Below the pieces are notes generated by a model. The model saw nothing but the letters and a program-made list of their open reading frames with translations. It was not told where the DNA came from and did no database searches. From the NCBI RefSeq assembly GCF_900115495.1, contig NZ_FOWR01000045.1:1-40110 (forward strand): DNA of 40,110 nucleotides, given 5' to 3'. The position numbers were made by a program, and so were the translations under genes. Below are positions 18,502 through 27,955 of the stretch, one piece after another; position 1 is the stretch's first letter, and each line of letters begins with the position of its first letter. The DNA comes from Enterovibrio norvegicus DSM 15893. Lineage in GTDB: Bacteria; Pseudomonadota; Gammaproteobacteria; Enterobacterales; Vibrionaceae.

Positions 18502-19184
18502 TCGCCACCCAGAGATTTGAGGCGAATGCGCGTACGGTGCATGTTAAAGCGATAAATGGCCGCAAGTAACACGCAAACGATACCTGGAAAGACAAAAACC
18601 AGTGCGCCCAGCGCAGGGTAAAGCACGGCACTCAGCATGCCACCAGAAATAAACCCTACAGTGATGACCAAGAACAAGACCAGTTTTCTTCGGTTCAGCG
18701 CCTCTCCACGTAATCTTGCACCAAACATCAGGCCCAGATCAGTAATCACGCCCGTAATGTGAGTGGTCCGAACGATGGCTCCGCTATAGCTAGTGACTAA
18801 CCCGTTTTGAATGCCACATGCTCCGGCGGCGAGATATAACCCAAAGACAGCGTGATTCGCCATGGGGTAAATTGCACCGAATAAGAGCGCAGCTTCAGCG
18901 ATCAACAGCACATCATAACGCCTTCCTAATGACAAGGTTCCGTCTTTCAAGATCAATCCGGAGAGCAACGCCCCACCGAAGAAACTGGCAAGGATGCTGA
19001 CAAGGTGGGCCAATTTAACGGGATGATTGTTAATCAGATCTGTGCCAATCAGTGTCGCGGTGCCCGATAAATGAGAGATAGCCTGATGCTCAAAGCCCAG
19101 CAAGCCAATGCCATTCACGAAACCTGCCGTCATCGCAAGAACAAACGCACAGTATTCAACCCATTTAGGGAGCTTGGAAATCAC
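18486..19184 (-). CDS. DUF1275 / YoaK-family inner-membrane protein
   Basis: This 232-residue protein has about six hydrophobic segments. The first (CAFVLAMTAGFVNGIGLLGF), with the following SHLSGTATLIG, GACGIQNGLVTSYSG and VRTTHITGVITDLG, is the pattern of the DUF1275 (YoaK) family, whose function is unknown. I chose a GTG start at 19184 because AAAGG lies 7 bases upstream; an in-frame ATG 35 codons earlier would add a soluble stretch unusual for the family. It ends inside the last codons of the converging diguanylate cyclase gene. It follows the ferredoxin gene on the same strand after about 146 bases. Confidence 0.8.
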   Translation of the reverse strand: MISKLPKWVEYCAFVLAMTAGFVNGIGLLGFEHQAISHLSGTATLIGTDLINNHPVKLAHLVSILASFFGGALLSGLILKDGTLSLGRRYDVLLIAEAALLFGAIYPMANHAVFGLYLAAGACGIQNGLVTSYSGAIVRTTHITGVITDLGLMFGARLRGEALNRRKLVLFLVITVGFISGGMLSAVLYPALGALVFVFPGIVCVLLAAIYRFNMHRTRIRLKSLGGDQTRG

Positions 19185-19330
19185 GTGTAAACCTTTGCAG
19201 AAAATTCTAATCAGAGGGAGATCAGCAAGGGTTGCTGAAAGATCGTGAAGTCTACACCAATCAAGCTCAACGTGTGTGGTTGAGATCAAGACGGGCGTAG
19301 AAAGAAGCGAGAGAGGGAAGGCTGAAGGCG

Positions 19331-19615
19331 CTAACTTTGCGGATCGATGGTCACATCACCGTGGATAACACATTGGCAAGCTAGGCGGCGTTTCTCTCCA
19401 TCGAGTTCGAGCGTATCCAGCAAGTCTTGCTCGTCTTCGTTTTTCGGGGAGACGTTATGCATGCCAGACACAACATCAATCAAGCAGGTTCCACACGCGG
19501 CAGAGCGACAGCCAAACGGCACTTCATTGTCGCGGCTATCTTCGAGATCAATCAAAGAACTGTTCGTCGGAAGATCGACACTGTTTCCGGTTCGAGAGAA
19601 GGTCACTCTTGGCAT
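19331..19615 (-). CDS. [2Fe-2S] ferredoxin-like protein
   Basis: This 94-residue protein is a plant-type 2Fe-2S ferredoxin. Cys36, Cys41 and Cys44 form CRSAACGTC, and the fourth ligand is Cys80 in RRLACQC (Cys82 is adjacent). The spacing and the RLACQ ending are standard. It would carry single electrons for an oxygenase or reductase partner, but none is encoded next to it. I started at the ATG at 19615 because AAGGA lies 8 bases before it; seven more residues are open upstream. Confidence 0.87.
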   Translation of the reverse strand: MPRVTFSRTGNSVDLPTNSSLIDLEDSRDNEVPFGCRSAACGTCLIDVVSGMHNVSPKNEDEQDLLDTLELDGEKRRLACQCVIHGDVTIDPQS

Positions 19616-19898
19616 AAATTCGATCCTTACTGTCAAATGAAGAAAAATACAAAAGTGAGTGATGATTTCAAGTTGCTAATAATAAGCATAATTTATTTTT
19701 GACGAATTGCGCTTAAGATTATTTGTATAGAAAATTTACACATCATAGTGACAATTTATAGGCAAGTTGGTTTCTTATTGTACAGATGATTGCAGCCACT
19801 AATTCAGTGGTGGTAATCAAAAAGCAGTACACGGAATAAAAGCCGGTTCAACACATTGTGCTATTTATTTAATGAGTAAGAAAAAACAAGAGGCCGTT

Positions 19899-21005
19899 AT
19901 GTCACAGGAATTCGCGCCATTAAATACCGTATTTCAACAACTTCCCTCTATTGTTCGTAGACGCGACGTTTCATTCTCTGTGTGGACTCAGGAAATGTTG
20001 CTTATCGGCCTTAATTACTTCTCAGCAAATGCCGCTTCCTTATCGCGCATTGATAATAAAGAACTTCATATCGTTGAATGTATTTCAGAAGGCAGTGTGC
20101 CTGAGCGTTTCTCAGGGCAGGTGGTGTCTGTCAGCAGTTCGTTTTGCGGGATCACCGCAGGGTCAGAAAAAGCCATTATCGCGCCAGATACCCAGCAGCA
20201 TGAAAAGTTAGCGGGCCATCCTGCCATAAATTCGCTTCCTCAAGGGTATTGGGGCGTGGCGATCTATTTTGGTGGTGCGGTGTGGGGAACCTTGAGCTTT
20301 TCTCGTAACACTGCTGAACCACGACATAACGACGCGCAAGATGAAGATGCCTTGGTACTCATGGCAGGAATGCTAGAAATGAAATTAGAAAATGAAGAAT
20401 ACAGCGCTGAGCTTGAAGGGACGAGACAGTCTTACAGCGAATTGAGCCAACGACTCGAACATTTACAATTCGTCGATCCGCTAACAGAACTCCCAAGTCG
20501 TCGTGCCTTGTTTGATTATCTTCACCGCGAGTTAAACCAGCTTATCCGTCGCGATGGGGAAGGGGCTGTTGCGCTGGTGGATATCGATTTTCTTCGTATG
20601 ACTAACGAGAAGTACGGACATGACGAAGGCGATCGTATTCTCAAAGGAGTCGCGACTGCACTTCGCAACGCCATTCGAAACTATGACTATGTTGCACGTT
20701 ACAGTGGTGAGCAGTTCATTGTCTGGCTGCCAGACACCCTGCAATCCGAGGTGGCCAAAGTCTGTGAGCGTATGGCAACCCATGTGAATAAGTGTCTGTT
20801 GGACGGAAAACCTGTGACCATCAGTGTGGGATATTGTGCGTTTAGAAGTGACAGTGAGTACCCTATCCCTTATGCCCGCGCGTTAGATAAGTTGATCGAC
20901 ATGGCACACAATGCCTTGCTTGAAGCCAAAAACCAGGGAAGAAATTGCGCCATCTCTGCGTCGAAAAAACCTATTACGATCAGATCCTTAACCACACAGG
21001 GTTAG
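19899..21005 (+). CDS. GAF-GGDEF protein with degenerate active site (SGEQF)
   Basis: This 368-residue cytoplasmic protein has a GAF-like sensor domain (about 15-160), a coiled-coil linker (about 160-190) and a GGDEF-family domain (about 190-355). The active-site loop reads SGEQF at 269-273 instead of GGDEF/GGEEF: the first Gly and the second acidic residue are both changed. The upstream RNYD has the position of the RxxD product-binding site. It probably does not make c-di-GMP but could bind it. I chose the ATG at 19899 because AAGAGG lies 5 bases upstream; nine more codons are open before it. A similar but intact gene follows directly, suggesting tandem duplication. Confidence 0.85.
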   Translation: MSQEFAPLNTVFQQLPSIVRRRDVSFSVWTQEMLLIGLNYFSANAASLSRIDNKELHIVECISEGSVPERFSGQVVSVSSSFCGITAGSEKAIIAPDTQQHEKLAGHPAINSLPQGYWGVAIYFGGAVWGTLSFSRNTAEPRHNDAQDEDALVLMAGMLEMKLENEEYSAELEGTRQSYSELSQRLEHLQFVDPLTELPSRRALFDYLHRELNQLIRRDGEGAVALVDIDFLRMTNEKYGHDEGDRILKGVATALRNAIRNYDYVARYSGEQFIVWLPDTLQSEVAKVCERMATHVNKCLLDGKPVTISVGYCAFRSDSEYPIPYARALDKLIDMAHNALLEAKNQGRNCAISASKKPITIRSLTTQG

Positions 21006-21113
21006 TCTGTTTCGACTAAAAACTGAATTCATTCGGTATAAAGTGGTTGATAACACTGAACAAGCCTAAGCTATTAATAGGTGTATCAATTGTGGGAATG
21101 TGTTTCTGTGCAG

Positions 21114-22187
21114 ATGTCCGAGAGCGAAAAGGTGATTCGACGCCTTTATCAAATCACACATGATTATGATAAAGGGTTCGACCATCAAATAGCCGAGTTG
21201 CTTCAAATGGGTTTGGAGCGCTTTAATCTCGATATTGGCATCCTTTCTCTGATCACTGAAGGCCGTTACATCATTCAACATGTGGTATGCCCTAACGATG
21301 TCCTCCTTAAAGCGGGTGATGAGTTTTCTTACGATCTTTCCTATTGCTGGGTAACGGTGGATGCAGGCGGCCCTATTGCGATTGAACATGTGGGTGAGTC
21401 AGATGTGTTGGGTCAACACCCCGCGTATTTAGAGTTTGGTTTGGAATCCTACATTGGTATCCCTATTAAACTTGCAGGTGAAGTGGTGGGTACCTTGAAC
21501 TTTACCAGCCCGAATCCTTACCCACGTGAATTTCGAGACATTGATATTGATTCGCTCAAGCTCATGGCGACGTGGATCGAGGTTGAATTAACCCGCCAAC
21601 AACAACGCGAAGAGCTTGAAAGACTCAATCGAAAGCTTGAGAGCCTAGTGCGCACCGATCCCCTCACGGAATTACCCAACAGACGCTTCTTGTTTGAACA
21701 TATTAGGCAAAGTCTCAACATGCTCAATCGACGTAAGTCGCAAGGCGCATTGGTATTGGTCGATCTCGATCATTTTAAGCGGGTGAATGACACCTATGGT
21801 CACCAACGGGGCGATCTCGTGCTGATGGAAGTGGCGGAAGTGCTCAGAAACGCGATTCGAAATTATGATTTTGTCGGGCGTTACGGCGGCGAAGAATTCA
21901 TGTTGTGGTTGCAAGATATAGAGCTTCATAAGGTTGACGCAGTGTGTGAGCGTATTCGACAAGGTCTTAGCAAGATGCCGCTGGACGGTATTACCGTGAC
22001 AGCGAGTATGGGCGTGTGCCATTTCCATTGCGAAAATACGCCCTCGTTTAGCGCGGAAGAAACGATTGATCGCATCATCTACTTGGCTGATACCGCCATG
22101 TTTGATGCCAAACACGCGGGTCGTGACTGTTATGTCATCTGCAAAAACACGTCATTGGCGGTAAGCCAATTGGAAGCGCTGGCGTAG
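21114..22187 (+). CDS. GAF-GGDEF diguanylate cyclase
   Basis: This protein of about 357 residues has a GAF domain (about 15-160, with AYLEFGLESYIGIPI and GTLNFTSPNPYPREF), a helical linker rich in Glu/Arg/Leu, and a complete GGDEF domain. DPLTELPNRR and DLDHFKRVNDTYGH precede the active GGEEF at 258-262, and RNYD fits the RxxD inhibitory site with the same spacing as PleD. It should make c-di-GMP and be product-inhibited. The start is uncertain: ATG at 21114 fits the fold, but no good ribosome site is seen and a GTG at 21081 is possible. The gap after the degenerate paralogue is about 110 bases, so co-transcription is plausible. Confidence 0.87.
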   Translation: MSESEKVIRRLYQITHDYDKGFDHQIAELLQMGLERFNLDIGILSLITEGRYIIQHVVCPNDVLLKAGDEFSYDLSYCWVTVDAGGPIAIEHVGESDVLGQHPAYLEFGLESYIGIPIKLAGEVVGTLNFTSPNPYPREFRDIDIDSLKLMATWIEVELTRQQQREELERLNRKLESLVRTDPLTELPNRRFLFEHIRQSLNMLNRRKSQGALVLVDLDHFKRVNDTYGHQRGDLVLMEVAEVLRNAIRNYDFVGRYGGEEFMLWLQDIELHKVDAVCERIRQGLSKMPLDGITVTASMGVCHFHCENTPSFSAEETIDRIIYLADTAMFDAKHAGRDCYVICKNTSLAVSQLEALA

Positions 22188-22194
22188 CCTATCC

Positions 22195-22333
22195 TGAAAG
22201 ATTGAAAGATTGAAAGATTGCGAGACAGCGAGACAGCGAGATTGCGAGATTGTGAGATTACGAGATAGGAGAACGCTAACCTCTCGCTCTTATCTCGTAC
22301 CTCAAATCTCTTACCTCGCCCCTCTAAATCTCA
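22195..22333. repeat. Facing purine-rich 7-8 bp tandem arrays between convergent genes
   Basis: From 22195 to 22271 the plus strand reads GAAAGATT three times, then GCGAGACA twice, GCGAGATT twice and related units with period 8. After an eight-base spacer, 22280-22333 carries the same kind of repeat on the minus strand with period near 7 (GAGATTT, GAGGTAA, GAGGTAC). The two halves are partly complementary, so RNA from either side could fold into a long imperfect hairpin and act as a two-way terminator. Each half has its purine-rich strand as the sense strand of the gene that ends beside it. Confidence 0.8.
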
Positions 22334-22345
22334 ACGCTCCTCCCC

Positions 22346-22861
22346 CTACCTATACAAATAAACAGAAAGAAAATAATTCACCTGATCATTGATCGCCTTA
22401 ATGATCATCGCCATCTCCGTGACATCGCCACCGCTTGTAATATCCCAAGGAATAAACTTGCCATACGTGGGGAAAGGCTTTCCTGATTGCACGGCTGACG
22501 GTGTTAGAGCGACAACAAAATCAACGTGTTCGTCTGCGTAGTGCTCCAAGGGCTTTAAGTTCGTTGACGAGCAATCAATGTTGTAACGTCGGAGTGTCCC
22601 GCACGCGGCATCTTCATTAAACACCTTCCCGGTAAACCCACTAATCCCGGTGTAATGAGTGTCTGCTTTATGGTTCAACACACTTTGTGCAATCAGCGAT
22701 AGCCCCTCGCGCCCATCACACAGAAACAATACCCGTGGTTTTTTGTCCACGCGCTGCGTCTTGCGTTTGTCGGTCGGCGTAGGGTGTGCCTTATCGGTAG
22801 AAGTCGAATCGGAACTGCACGCGTTGGTGGTCAACGTTGAAGGTTGTATTGGCTGAGTCAT
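22346..22861 (-). CDS. Low-molecular-weight phosphatase / ArsC-like protein with altered P-loop
   Basis: This 171-residue protein has a low-complexity Ser/Thr-rich N-terminal 40 residues, then a fold resembling low-molecular-weight tyrosine phosphatases and thioredoxin-type arsenate reductases. PRVLFLCDGREGLSLIAQSVL corresponds to the CX5R loop, followed by ISGFTGKVFNEDAACGTLRRYNID and a VDFVVALTPS segment. Cys48 is kept, but the essential Arg six residues later is Leu54, and the late Asp-Pro is missing. Phosphatase or arsenate reductase activity is therefore doubtful. It is divergent from pstS, and the Pho-box-like array lies between them, so phosphate control is possible. The function is unknown. 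Confidence 0.62.
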   Translation of the reverse strand: MTQPIQPSTLTTNACSSDSTSTDKAHPTPTDKRKTQRVDKKPRVLFLCDGREGLSLIAQSVLNHKADTHYTGISGFTGKVFNEDAACGTLRRYNIDCSSTNLKPLEHYADEHVDFVVALTPSAVQSGKPFPTYGKFIPWDITSGGDVTEMAMIIKAINDQVNYFLSVYLYR

Positions 22862-23040
22862 CCTTTTCTCTCATGTTTTTTATATTACAAAGCCAAGTGC
22901 TGAAACTGCGCAAGCAAATGAGTGTGAGTGAGGTGCGTCTCGTTTTACGTCTTTTGTTTTTTGCGCCGGGCGGGCGTTTTGTCTCGCTGAGAAAACGCAT
23001 TGATTGATTCAAACACGCCTGAGCGCCGCGAAAACAGAGT

Positions 23041-23091
23041 ATGTCGGATATGTGTCAGTGATGTGACGTATGGATGTCATTAATGTGTTTG
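23041..23091. promoter_or_regulatory. pstS: Array of Pho-box-like half-sites upstream of pstS
   Basis: TGTC-like elements recur at an exact 11-base period: TGTCGG at 23042, TGTCAG at 23053, a degenerate TGACGT at 23064, TGTCAT at 23075 and TGTTTG at 23086. PhoB binds direct TGTCA repeats with this spacing, so at least two Pho boxes are predicted about 160-210 bases before the pstS start. A weaker 11-base pair (TTGTAAC and TCTTCAC) follows at 23108-23125. Confidence 0.65.
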
Positions 23092-23251
23092 TATTTAAGC
23101 GAATGGGTTGTAACTAAATCTTCACAATTAAGTCAGGGAAGTGTCACATAAGGAATCTAAATTTATCCGCAGACATGAGGCAAAACTTAATAGCTCAACG
23201 GTAACAACGCCAGAGAGTGAACATTTCAAAAATATCGACTTGGAGGTTGAT

Positions 23252-24292
23252 GTGAAACTTAAGACTCTGATTGCGGCATCTACAGTATGCCTGTCAACGT
23301 TTGCAGCGGGCAACGCAGCGGCAGCAACACGTGACTACATTAGTATTGTTGGTTCTTCAACAGTGTACCCATTTGCGACAGTGGTAGCGGAACGCTTCGG
23401 TCGCACCTCAGAATTCTCGGTACCAAAAATTGAGTCTACAGGCTCAGGCGGCGGTTTGAAGCTGTTCTGTGCAGGTGTTGGCGAAAACACGCCAGACATC
23501 ACTAACGCATCACGCAAAATCAAAAGCTCAGAAGTGGCGCTTTGTGCCAAGAACGGCGTGAAAGAGATCGTTGAAGTGAAAGTGGGCTATGACGGCATCG
23601 CCTTCGCAAACTCGAAGAAATCGCAGCAGTTCGACATCACCCTGAAAGACCTTTTCACTGCGCTAGCGAAAGTGGTGCCGGATGCAAACGGCAACCTGAT
23701 TGAAAACCCGAACAAAACGTGGAAAGACGTAAACGCGTCGCTTCCAGCGCTGAAAATTGAAGTGCTTGGTCCACCACCAACGTCTGGTACTCGCGATGCA
23801 TTCGTTGAGCTAGCAATGGAAGGTGGTTGTAAGCAGTACCCAGCATTGAAAGCGATGAAAAAAGCGGACAAGAAAAAGTTCAAAGCAGTGTGTCACGGTA
23901 TTCGTGAAGACGGCGCATTCATTGAAGCGGGCGAGAACGACAACCTTATCGTTCAGAAGCTAGATGCAAACCCAAGTGCATTCGGCATCTTTGGTTACAG
24001 CTTCCTTGAGCAGAACTCTGACAAAGTACAAGGCGCGAAAATTGGCGGTGTAGTACCAACGTTTGATGCTATCGGCGACGGTTCTTACCCTGTGTCTCGC
24101 TCACTGTACTTCTACGTGAAAAAAGCACACGCAGACGTGATTCCAGGCCTTCAACAGTACGTTGCTGCCTTTACGTCTGAAGATGCAATTGGTGACGAAG
24201 GTTACCTGACAGACCGTGGTTTGATTCCACTGTCTGCACGTGATTGGAAACTGGTTCGCAACAGCGCAGTAGATTTAACACCAAATCTGTAA
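23252..24292 (+). CDS. pstS: Phosphate ABC transporter, periplasmic binding protein
   Basis: This 346-residue secreted protein has a signal peptide (VKLKTLIAASTVCLSTFAAG, cleavage after the following Ala run). The mature start DYISIVGSSTVYPF, with the phosphate-loop motifs STGSGGG and PTSGTRDAF, is diagnostic of PstS. I chose GTG at 23252 because GGAGG lies 5 bases before it and the signal peptide begins there; the frame is open for 37 more codons, but those look non-coding. It is the first gene of a pstSCAB operon and is preceded by the Pho-box-like array. A hairpin after its stop separates it from pstC. Confidence 0.93.
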   Translation: MKLKTLIAASTVCLSTFAAGNAAAATRDYISIVGSSTVYPFATVVAERFGRTSEFSVPKIESTGSGGGLKLFCAGVGENTPDITNASRKIKSSEVALCAKNGVKEIVEVKVGYDGIAFANSKKSQQFDITLKDLFTALAKVVPDANGNLIENPNKTWKDVNASLPALKIEVLGPPPTSGTRDAFVELAMEGGCKQYPALKAMKKADKKKFKAVCHGIREDGAFIEAGENDNLIVQKLDANPSAFGIFGYSFLEQNSDKVQGAKIGGVVPTFDAIGDGSYPVSRSLYFYVKKAHADVIPGLQQYVAAFTSEDAIGDEGYLTDRGLIPLSARDWKLVRNSAVDLTPNL

Positions 24293-24305
24293 GTTGTAAC
24301 CCTTG

Positions 24306-24334
24306 AGTGGTGCGTCGAAAGGCGCACCACTTTT
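24306..24334 (+). terminator. Intercistronic hairpin between pstS and pstC
   Basis: AGTGGTGCG and CGCACCACT form a nine-base-pair stem around an eight-base loop, with only three T following. It may act as a partial terminator or an RNA-stabilising stem that keeps pstS transcripts more abundant than the membrane genes, as is common after binding-protein genes. Confidence 0.7.
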
Positions 24335-24360
24335 GCTGTATCAGGGATTAAGGAATAGGG

Positions 24361-25743
24361 ATGACGACATCCACATTGATGGTGACAGTAGCGCTGCTCG
24401 CGTTTAGCGCATACTTCCTCGCCAAAAAACGCTCCCGAGATGTGGCTACCGTAAGCGGTGGTTTAAACACACTTCATTCTCGGCCTGCCTATTACGGTTC
24501 GTTTGCTGCCATTCTTGCGGCAATTCCGAGCTTTCTCTTGCTGATCCTCTGGCAAGCGATTGAGCCAAGTACGGTGGAATCATTGGTCATGGCACAAGTG
24601 CCACAAGCAACCATTGACGCGCACCAGAATATTCAATTGCTCTATAGCCAAATTATCCATATTGCTAACGGTGTGCTTCAAACCGAAGACCCAAGCTTGT
24701 TGGCCGCAGCAGGACATTATCAACATCTGGAAGGCATTGGCCAAACGCTGCGTTTTGTCGCCGTGGCTGCCTTGTCTCTTGTCGGTGTGGCGTTGGGTTG
24801 GCGTATCGTTAAACCGAAGCTGAAAGCGCGACACTATGTGGAAAGATGCCTGCAATTTTTCCTCATGTTTTGTTCAACACTGGCGATTTTGACCACCCTA
24901 GGTATCGTCCTTTCCGTGTTGTTTGAAGCGATTCGCTTCTTCCAAATCATTCCAATGACCGACTTCTTGTTTGGAACATCTTGGTCGCCACAAATTGCCC
25001 TTCGTGCTGACCAACAAGGTGCAAGCGGTGCATTCGGCGCAATTCCACTCTTTACCGGCACCTTGATGATCTCATTGATCGCCATGTGTATCGCCGCGCC
25101 AATTGGTTTGATGAGTGCAATTTACTTAGCGGAATACGCGTCTCCACGCGTGCGTAACATTGTTAAGCCCATTTTGGAGATCCTTGCGGGTATTCCAACC
25201 GTCGTTTATGGCTTCTTCGCAGCGTTGACCGCAGCGCCCTTTATTCGTGACATCGCACATGCAATGGGCTTGAGCGGTGCATCATCAGAAAGTGCATTGG
25301 CGGCAGGTGTCGTCATGGGCGTCATGATCATTCCGTTTGTGTCATCCCTGTCTGATGACGTGATCACCGCCGTACCTCAAGCATTACGCGATGGCTCGTT
25401 AGGCCTAGGCGCAACGCGGTCAGAAACCATTAAAAGCGTGGTTATTCCCGCTGCATTACCGGGCATTGTGGGTGGTTTGTTGCTTGCGGTTTCACGCGCC
25501 ATCGGTGAAACCATGATCGTGGTAATGGCCGCTGGCCTGTCAGCGAACCTCACCGCCAACCCGCTTGATTCTGTCACCACAGTGACCGTTCAAATCGTCA
25601 CCTTGCTGGTGGGCGACCAAGAATTCGATAGTCCGAAAACACTCGCTGCATTTGCTTTGGGTTTGACCCTGTTTGTCGTGACCTTGGCGCTTAACTTTGT
25701 CGCACTTCGTATCGTGAAGAAATATCGAGAGCAGTATGACTGA
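24361..25743 (+). CDS. pstC: Phosphate ABC transporter permease PstC
   Basis: This 460-residue inner-membrane permease carries the ABC-transporter permease domain in its C-terminal half. GTLMISLIAMCIAAPIGLMSAIYLAEYA, ILAGIPTVVYGF and the EAA-type loop GSLGLGATRSETIKSVVIPAALPGIVGG are typical of PstC. About 150 extra N-terminal residues with further membrane segments make it longer than E. coli PstC (about 320 aa); this long form occurs in marine gammaproteobacteria. AAGG lies about 8 bases before the ATG. Its stop overlaps the pstA start by eight bases, so translation is probably coupled. Confidence 0.92.
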   Translation: MTTSTLMVTVALLAFSAYFLAKKRSRDVATVSGGLNTLHSRPAYYGSFAAILAAIPSFLLLILWQAIEPSTVESLVMAQVPQATIDAHQNIQLLYSQIIHIANGVLQTEDPSLLAAAGHYQHLEGIGQTLRFVAVAALSLVGVALGWRIVKPKLKARHYVERCLQFFLMFCSTLAILTTLGIVLSVLFEAIRFFQIIPMTDFLFGTSWSPQIALRADQQGASGAFGAIPLFTGTLMISLIAMCIAAPIGLMSAIYLAEYASPRVRNIVKPILEILAGIPTVVYGFFAALTAAPFIRDIAHAMGLSGASSESALAAGVVMGVMIIPFVSSLSDDVITAVPQALRDGSLGLGATRSETIKSVVIPAALPGIVGGLLLAVSRAIGETMIVVMAAGLSANLTANPLDSVTTVTVQIVTLLVGDQEFDSPKTLAAFALGLTLFVVTLALNFVALRIVKKYREQYD

Positions 25744-27037
25744 TAGATTGTTGAAAATCGCTGAAACCAAGCGAGAGAAAGTCAAAGCAGGCGTCGCACG
25801 CCGCCGTGCAAAGGAAAACCGCTTCCGTTTTTACGGTATCGCGTCGATTTCCATGGCGTTTGCTTTTCTTATTGTGTTGATGACCACCATTGTTTCCGAC
25901 GGCTACACCGCGTTCTACACCACGGAAATCAAACTGACCGTGGATTTGTCTGAAAGTGCGTTGGGCATTGAAGGCGAGGACATCAACAAGAAGACATTGA
26001 TGAATGCCAGCTTCCGCAAAGTGGTGCGTAAAGCCATTCTTCAAGAAATCCCCGTTGATGGTCGTAAGAACAAGCGTGCGCTTTACGCGTTCTTATCGAA
26101 CGGCGCGGAATACGACCTGCGCGACATGGTGATTGCGGATCCATCTTTGGTTGGTCAGAAGATCGAATACTGGGCGCAAGCCGGTGACAACTTCAACCAA
26201 TACAACAAAGGCAACATCAAAGCAGAAACGCCAGAAGATGGCCGGATGTTCAAGAACCAACACATTGCGTGGTATGACGAACTGGTACGTGAAGGTAACG
26301 TTCGCACCGTGTTTAACTCGAACTTCTTCACCAACGGTGACAGCCGCGATGCAGAGCTTGCAGGCATTTGGGGCGCAACCGTTGGGTCGTTTTACACCCT
26401 ATTAGTGACACTGGTTCTTAGCTTCCCGATTGGTATCTCTGCCGCGATTTACCTTGAAGAGTTTGCGCCGCGTAATCGCGCCACTGAGCTTATCGAAATC
26501 AACATCAATAACCTCGCAGCGGTTCCTTCGATTGTGTTTGGTTTGTTGGGTTTGGCAGTGTTTCTTAACGTGGCAGATTTACCGCGTTCCGCACCGGTTG
26601 TGGGTGGTTTGGTGCTCACATTGATGACGCTACCGACCATCATTATTTCAAGCCGCGCCGCGATTAAAGCTGTGCCGCCGTCCGTGCGCGACGCTGCATT
26701 GGGTGTGGGCGCATCAAAAATGCAAATGGTCATGCACCACGTATTGCCACTGGCAATGCCCGGTATGCTAACTGGCACTATCATCGGTATGGCACAAGCC
26801 TTGGGTGAAACCGCGCCGCTGCTGATGATTGGTATGGTTGCCTTCATCGTAGAAGTGCCATCAGGCCCGTTAGACGCAGCAACCGCGCTGCCAGTACAAA
26901 TTTATCTCTGGGCAGAAAACCCAGAAAAAGGTTTTGTTGAGAATACTTCAGGCGCAATTATGGTGCTGCTGGCGTTCTTGGCATTTATGAACGCATGTGC
27001 CGTCATCATGCGTAAGCGCTTAGAGCGCAGATGGTAG
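25736..27037 (+). CDS. pstA: Phosphate ABC transporter permease PstA (with DUF3333 N-terminal domain)
   Basis: This 433-residue permease has a basic cytoplasmic N-terminus and one membrane segment near residues 35-55. A periplasmic region of about 150 residues follows, matching the DUF3333 extension of long PstA proteins. The C-terminal permease domain shows [24 protein letters not shown] and the EAA-type loop [25 protein letters not shown]. With PstC it forms the phosphate channel. Its start lies inside the end of pstC, and pstB follows within 10 bases. Confidence 0.93.
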   Translation: MTDRLLKIAETKREKVKAGVARRRAKENRFRFYGIASISMAFAFLIVLMTTIVSDGYTAFYTTEIKLTVDLSESALGIEGEDINKKTLMNASFRKVVRKAILQEIPVDGRKNKRALYAFLSNGAEYDLRDMVIADPSLVGQKIEYWAQAGDNFNQYNKGNIKAETPEDGRMFKNQHIAWYDELVREGNVRTVFNSNFFTNGDSRDAELAGIWGATVGSFYTLLVTLVLSFPIGISAAIYLEEFAPRNRATELIEININNLAAVPSIVFGLLGLAVFLNVADLPRSAPVVGGLVLTLMTLPTIIISSRAAIKAVPPSVRDAALGVGASKMQMVMHHVLPLAMPGMLTGTIIGMAQALGETAPLLMIGMVAFIVEVPSGPLDAATALPVQIYLWAENPEKGFVENTSGAIMVLLAFLAFMNACAVIMRKRLERRW

Positions 27038-27047
27038 GAGTATGAAT

Positions 27048-27935
27048 ATGACAACCACAACCGTAATGACAAATGAAGTGACTCACATCGGCGAATTCCC
27101 GCAGAGCAAAAAAATGGGCGCTGCAGAGCATACTGCCGCACCGAAAGAAACCTGTGGCGTTCCGTTTGTAGACGCACCGAGAATGACGGCAAGAAACGTC
27201 AGCGTGAGCTACGAGGCAGGCGCGAAATCTGCCATTCGCAACATCAACCTCGACATTGGCGAGAAGCAAGTGCTTGCCATGATTGGTCCTTCAGGTTGTG
27301 GTAAATCAACGTTCCTTCGTTGTTTGAACCGCATGAACGACACAGTGCCAGGTTGTGAAGTGAAAGGGGAGATCTTGCTGGACGGCCATAACATCTATGC
27401 CAAAGAGCAAGAGATCGTCGAGCTGCGTTCACAAGTCGGCATGGTATTCCAACGCCCGAACCCATTCCCGAAATCCATCTACGACAACGTGGCTTATGGC
27501 CCACGCATCCATGGCTTGGTTGATAACAAAGACGAGCTAGACGGCGTGATCGAAGAATCACTGCGTCGCGCAGGTTTGTGGGATGAAGTAGCATCACGTT
27601 TGGATCAGCCCGCAACCGGATTGTCAGGCGGTCAGCAGCAGCGTCTGTGTATCGCACGCAGCATCGCGATTGCACCCGAAGTTATCTTGATGGACGAACC
27701 GTGTTCAGCGCTTGACCCCATCGCAACGGGCATCATCGAAGATCTTATTGAAGAACTAAAAGAAAACTTCAGCATCGTGATGGTCACGCACTCAATGTCA
27801 CAAGCAAAGCGCGTGTCAGACCGCACCGCATACTTCCATTTGGGCGATTTGGTGGAGTTGAATACCACAGAAAATGTATTCAACAACCCAGAGCACAAAC
27901 TCACACGCGATTACATCAGCGGCCGTTTCGGATAA
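27048..27935 (+). CDS. pstB: Phosphate ABC transporter ATPase PstB
   Basis: This 295-residue ABC ATPase has Walker [10 protein letters not shown] at about 80-88, the PstB-specific [20 protein letters not shown], signature LSGGQQQRL, and Walker [14 protein letters not shown]. It powers phosphate import by PstCA on the cytoplasmic side. The N-terminus is about 40 residues longer than in E. coli PstB. I chose ATG at 27048 since AGGAG lies 7 bases before it; an ATG two codons earlier is too close. No phoU or phoBR gene follows: a terminator ends the operon here. Confidence 0.96.
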   Translation: MTTTTVMTNEVTHIGEFPQSKKMGAAEHTAAPKETCGVPFVDAPRMTARNVSVSYEAGAKSAIRNINLDIGEKQVLAMIGPSGCGKSTFLRCLNRMNDTVPGCEVKGEILLDGHNIYAKEQEIVELRSQVGMVFQRPNPFPKSIYDNVAYGPRIHGLVDNKDELDGVIEESLRRAGLWDEVASRLDQPATGLSGGQQQRLCIARSIAIAPEVILMDEPCSALDPIATGIIEDLIEELKENFSIVMVTHSMSQAKRVSDRTAYFHLGDLVELNTTENVFNNPEHKLTRDYISGRFG

Positions 27936-27955
27936 TCACCGACAAGAGCACTAAA

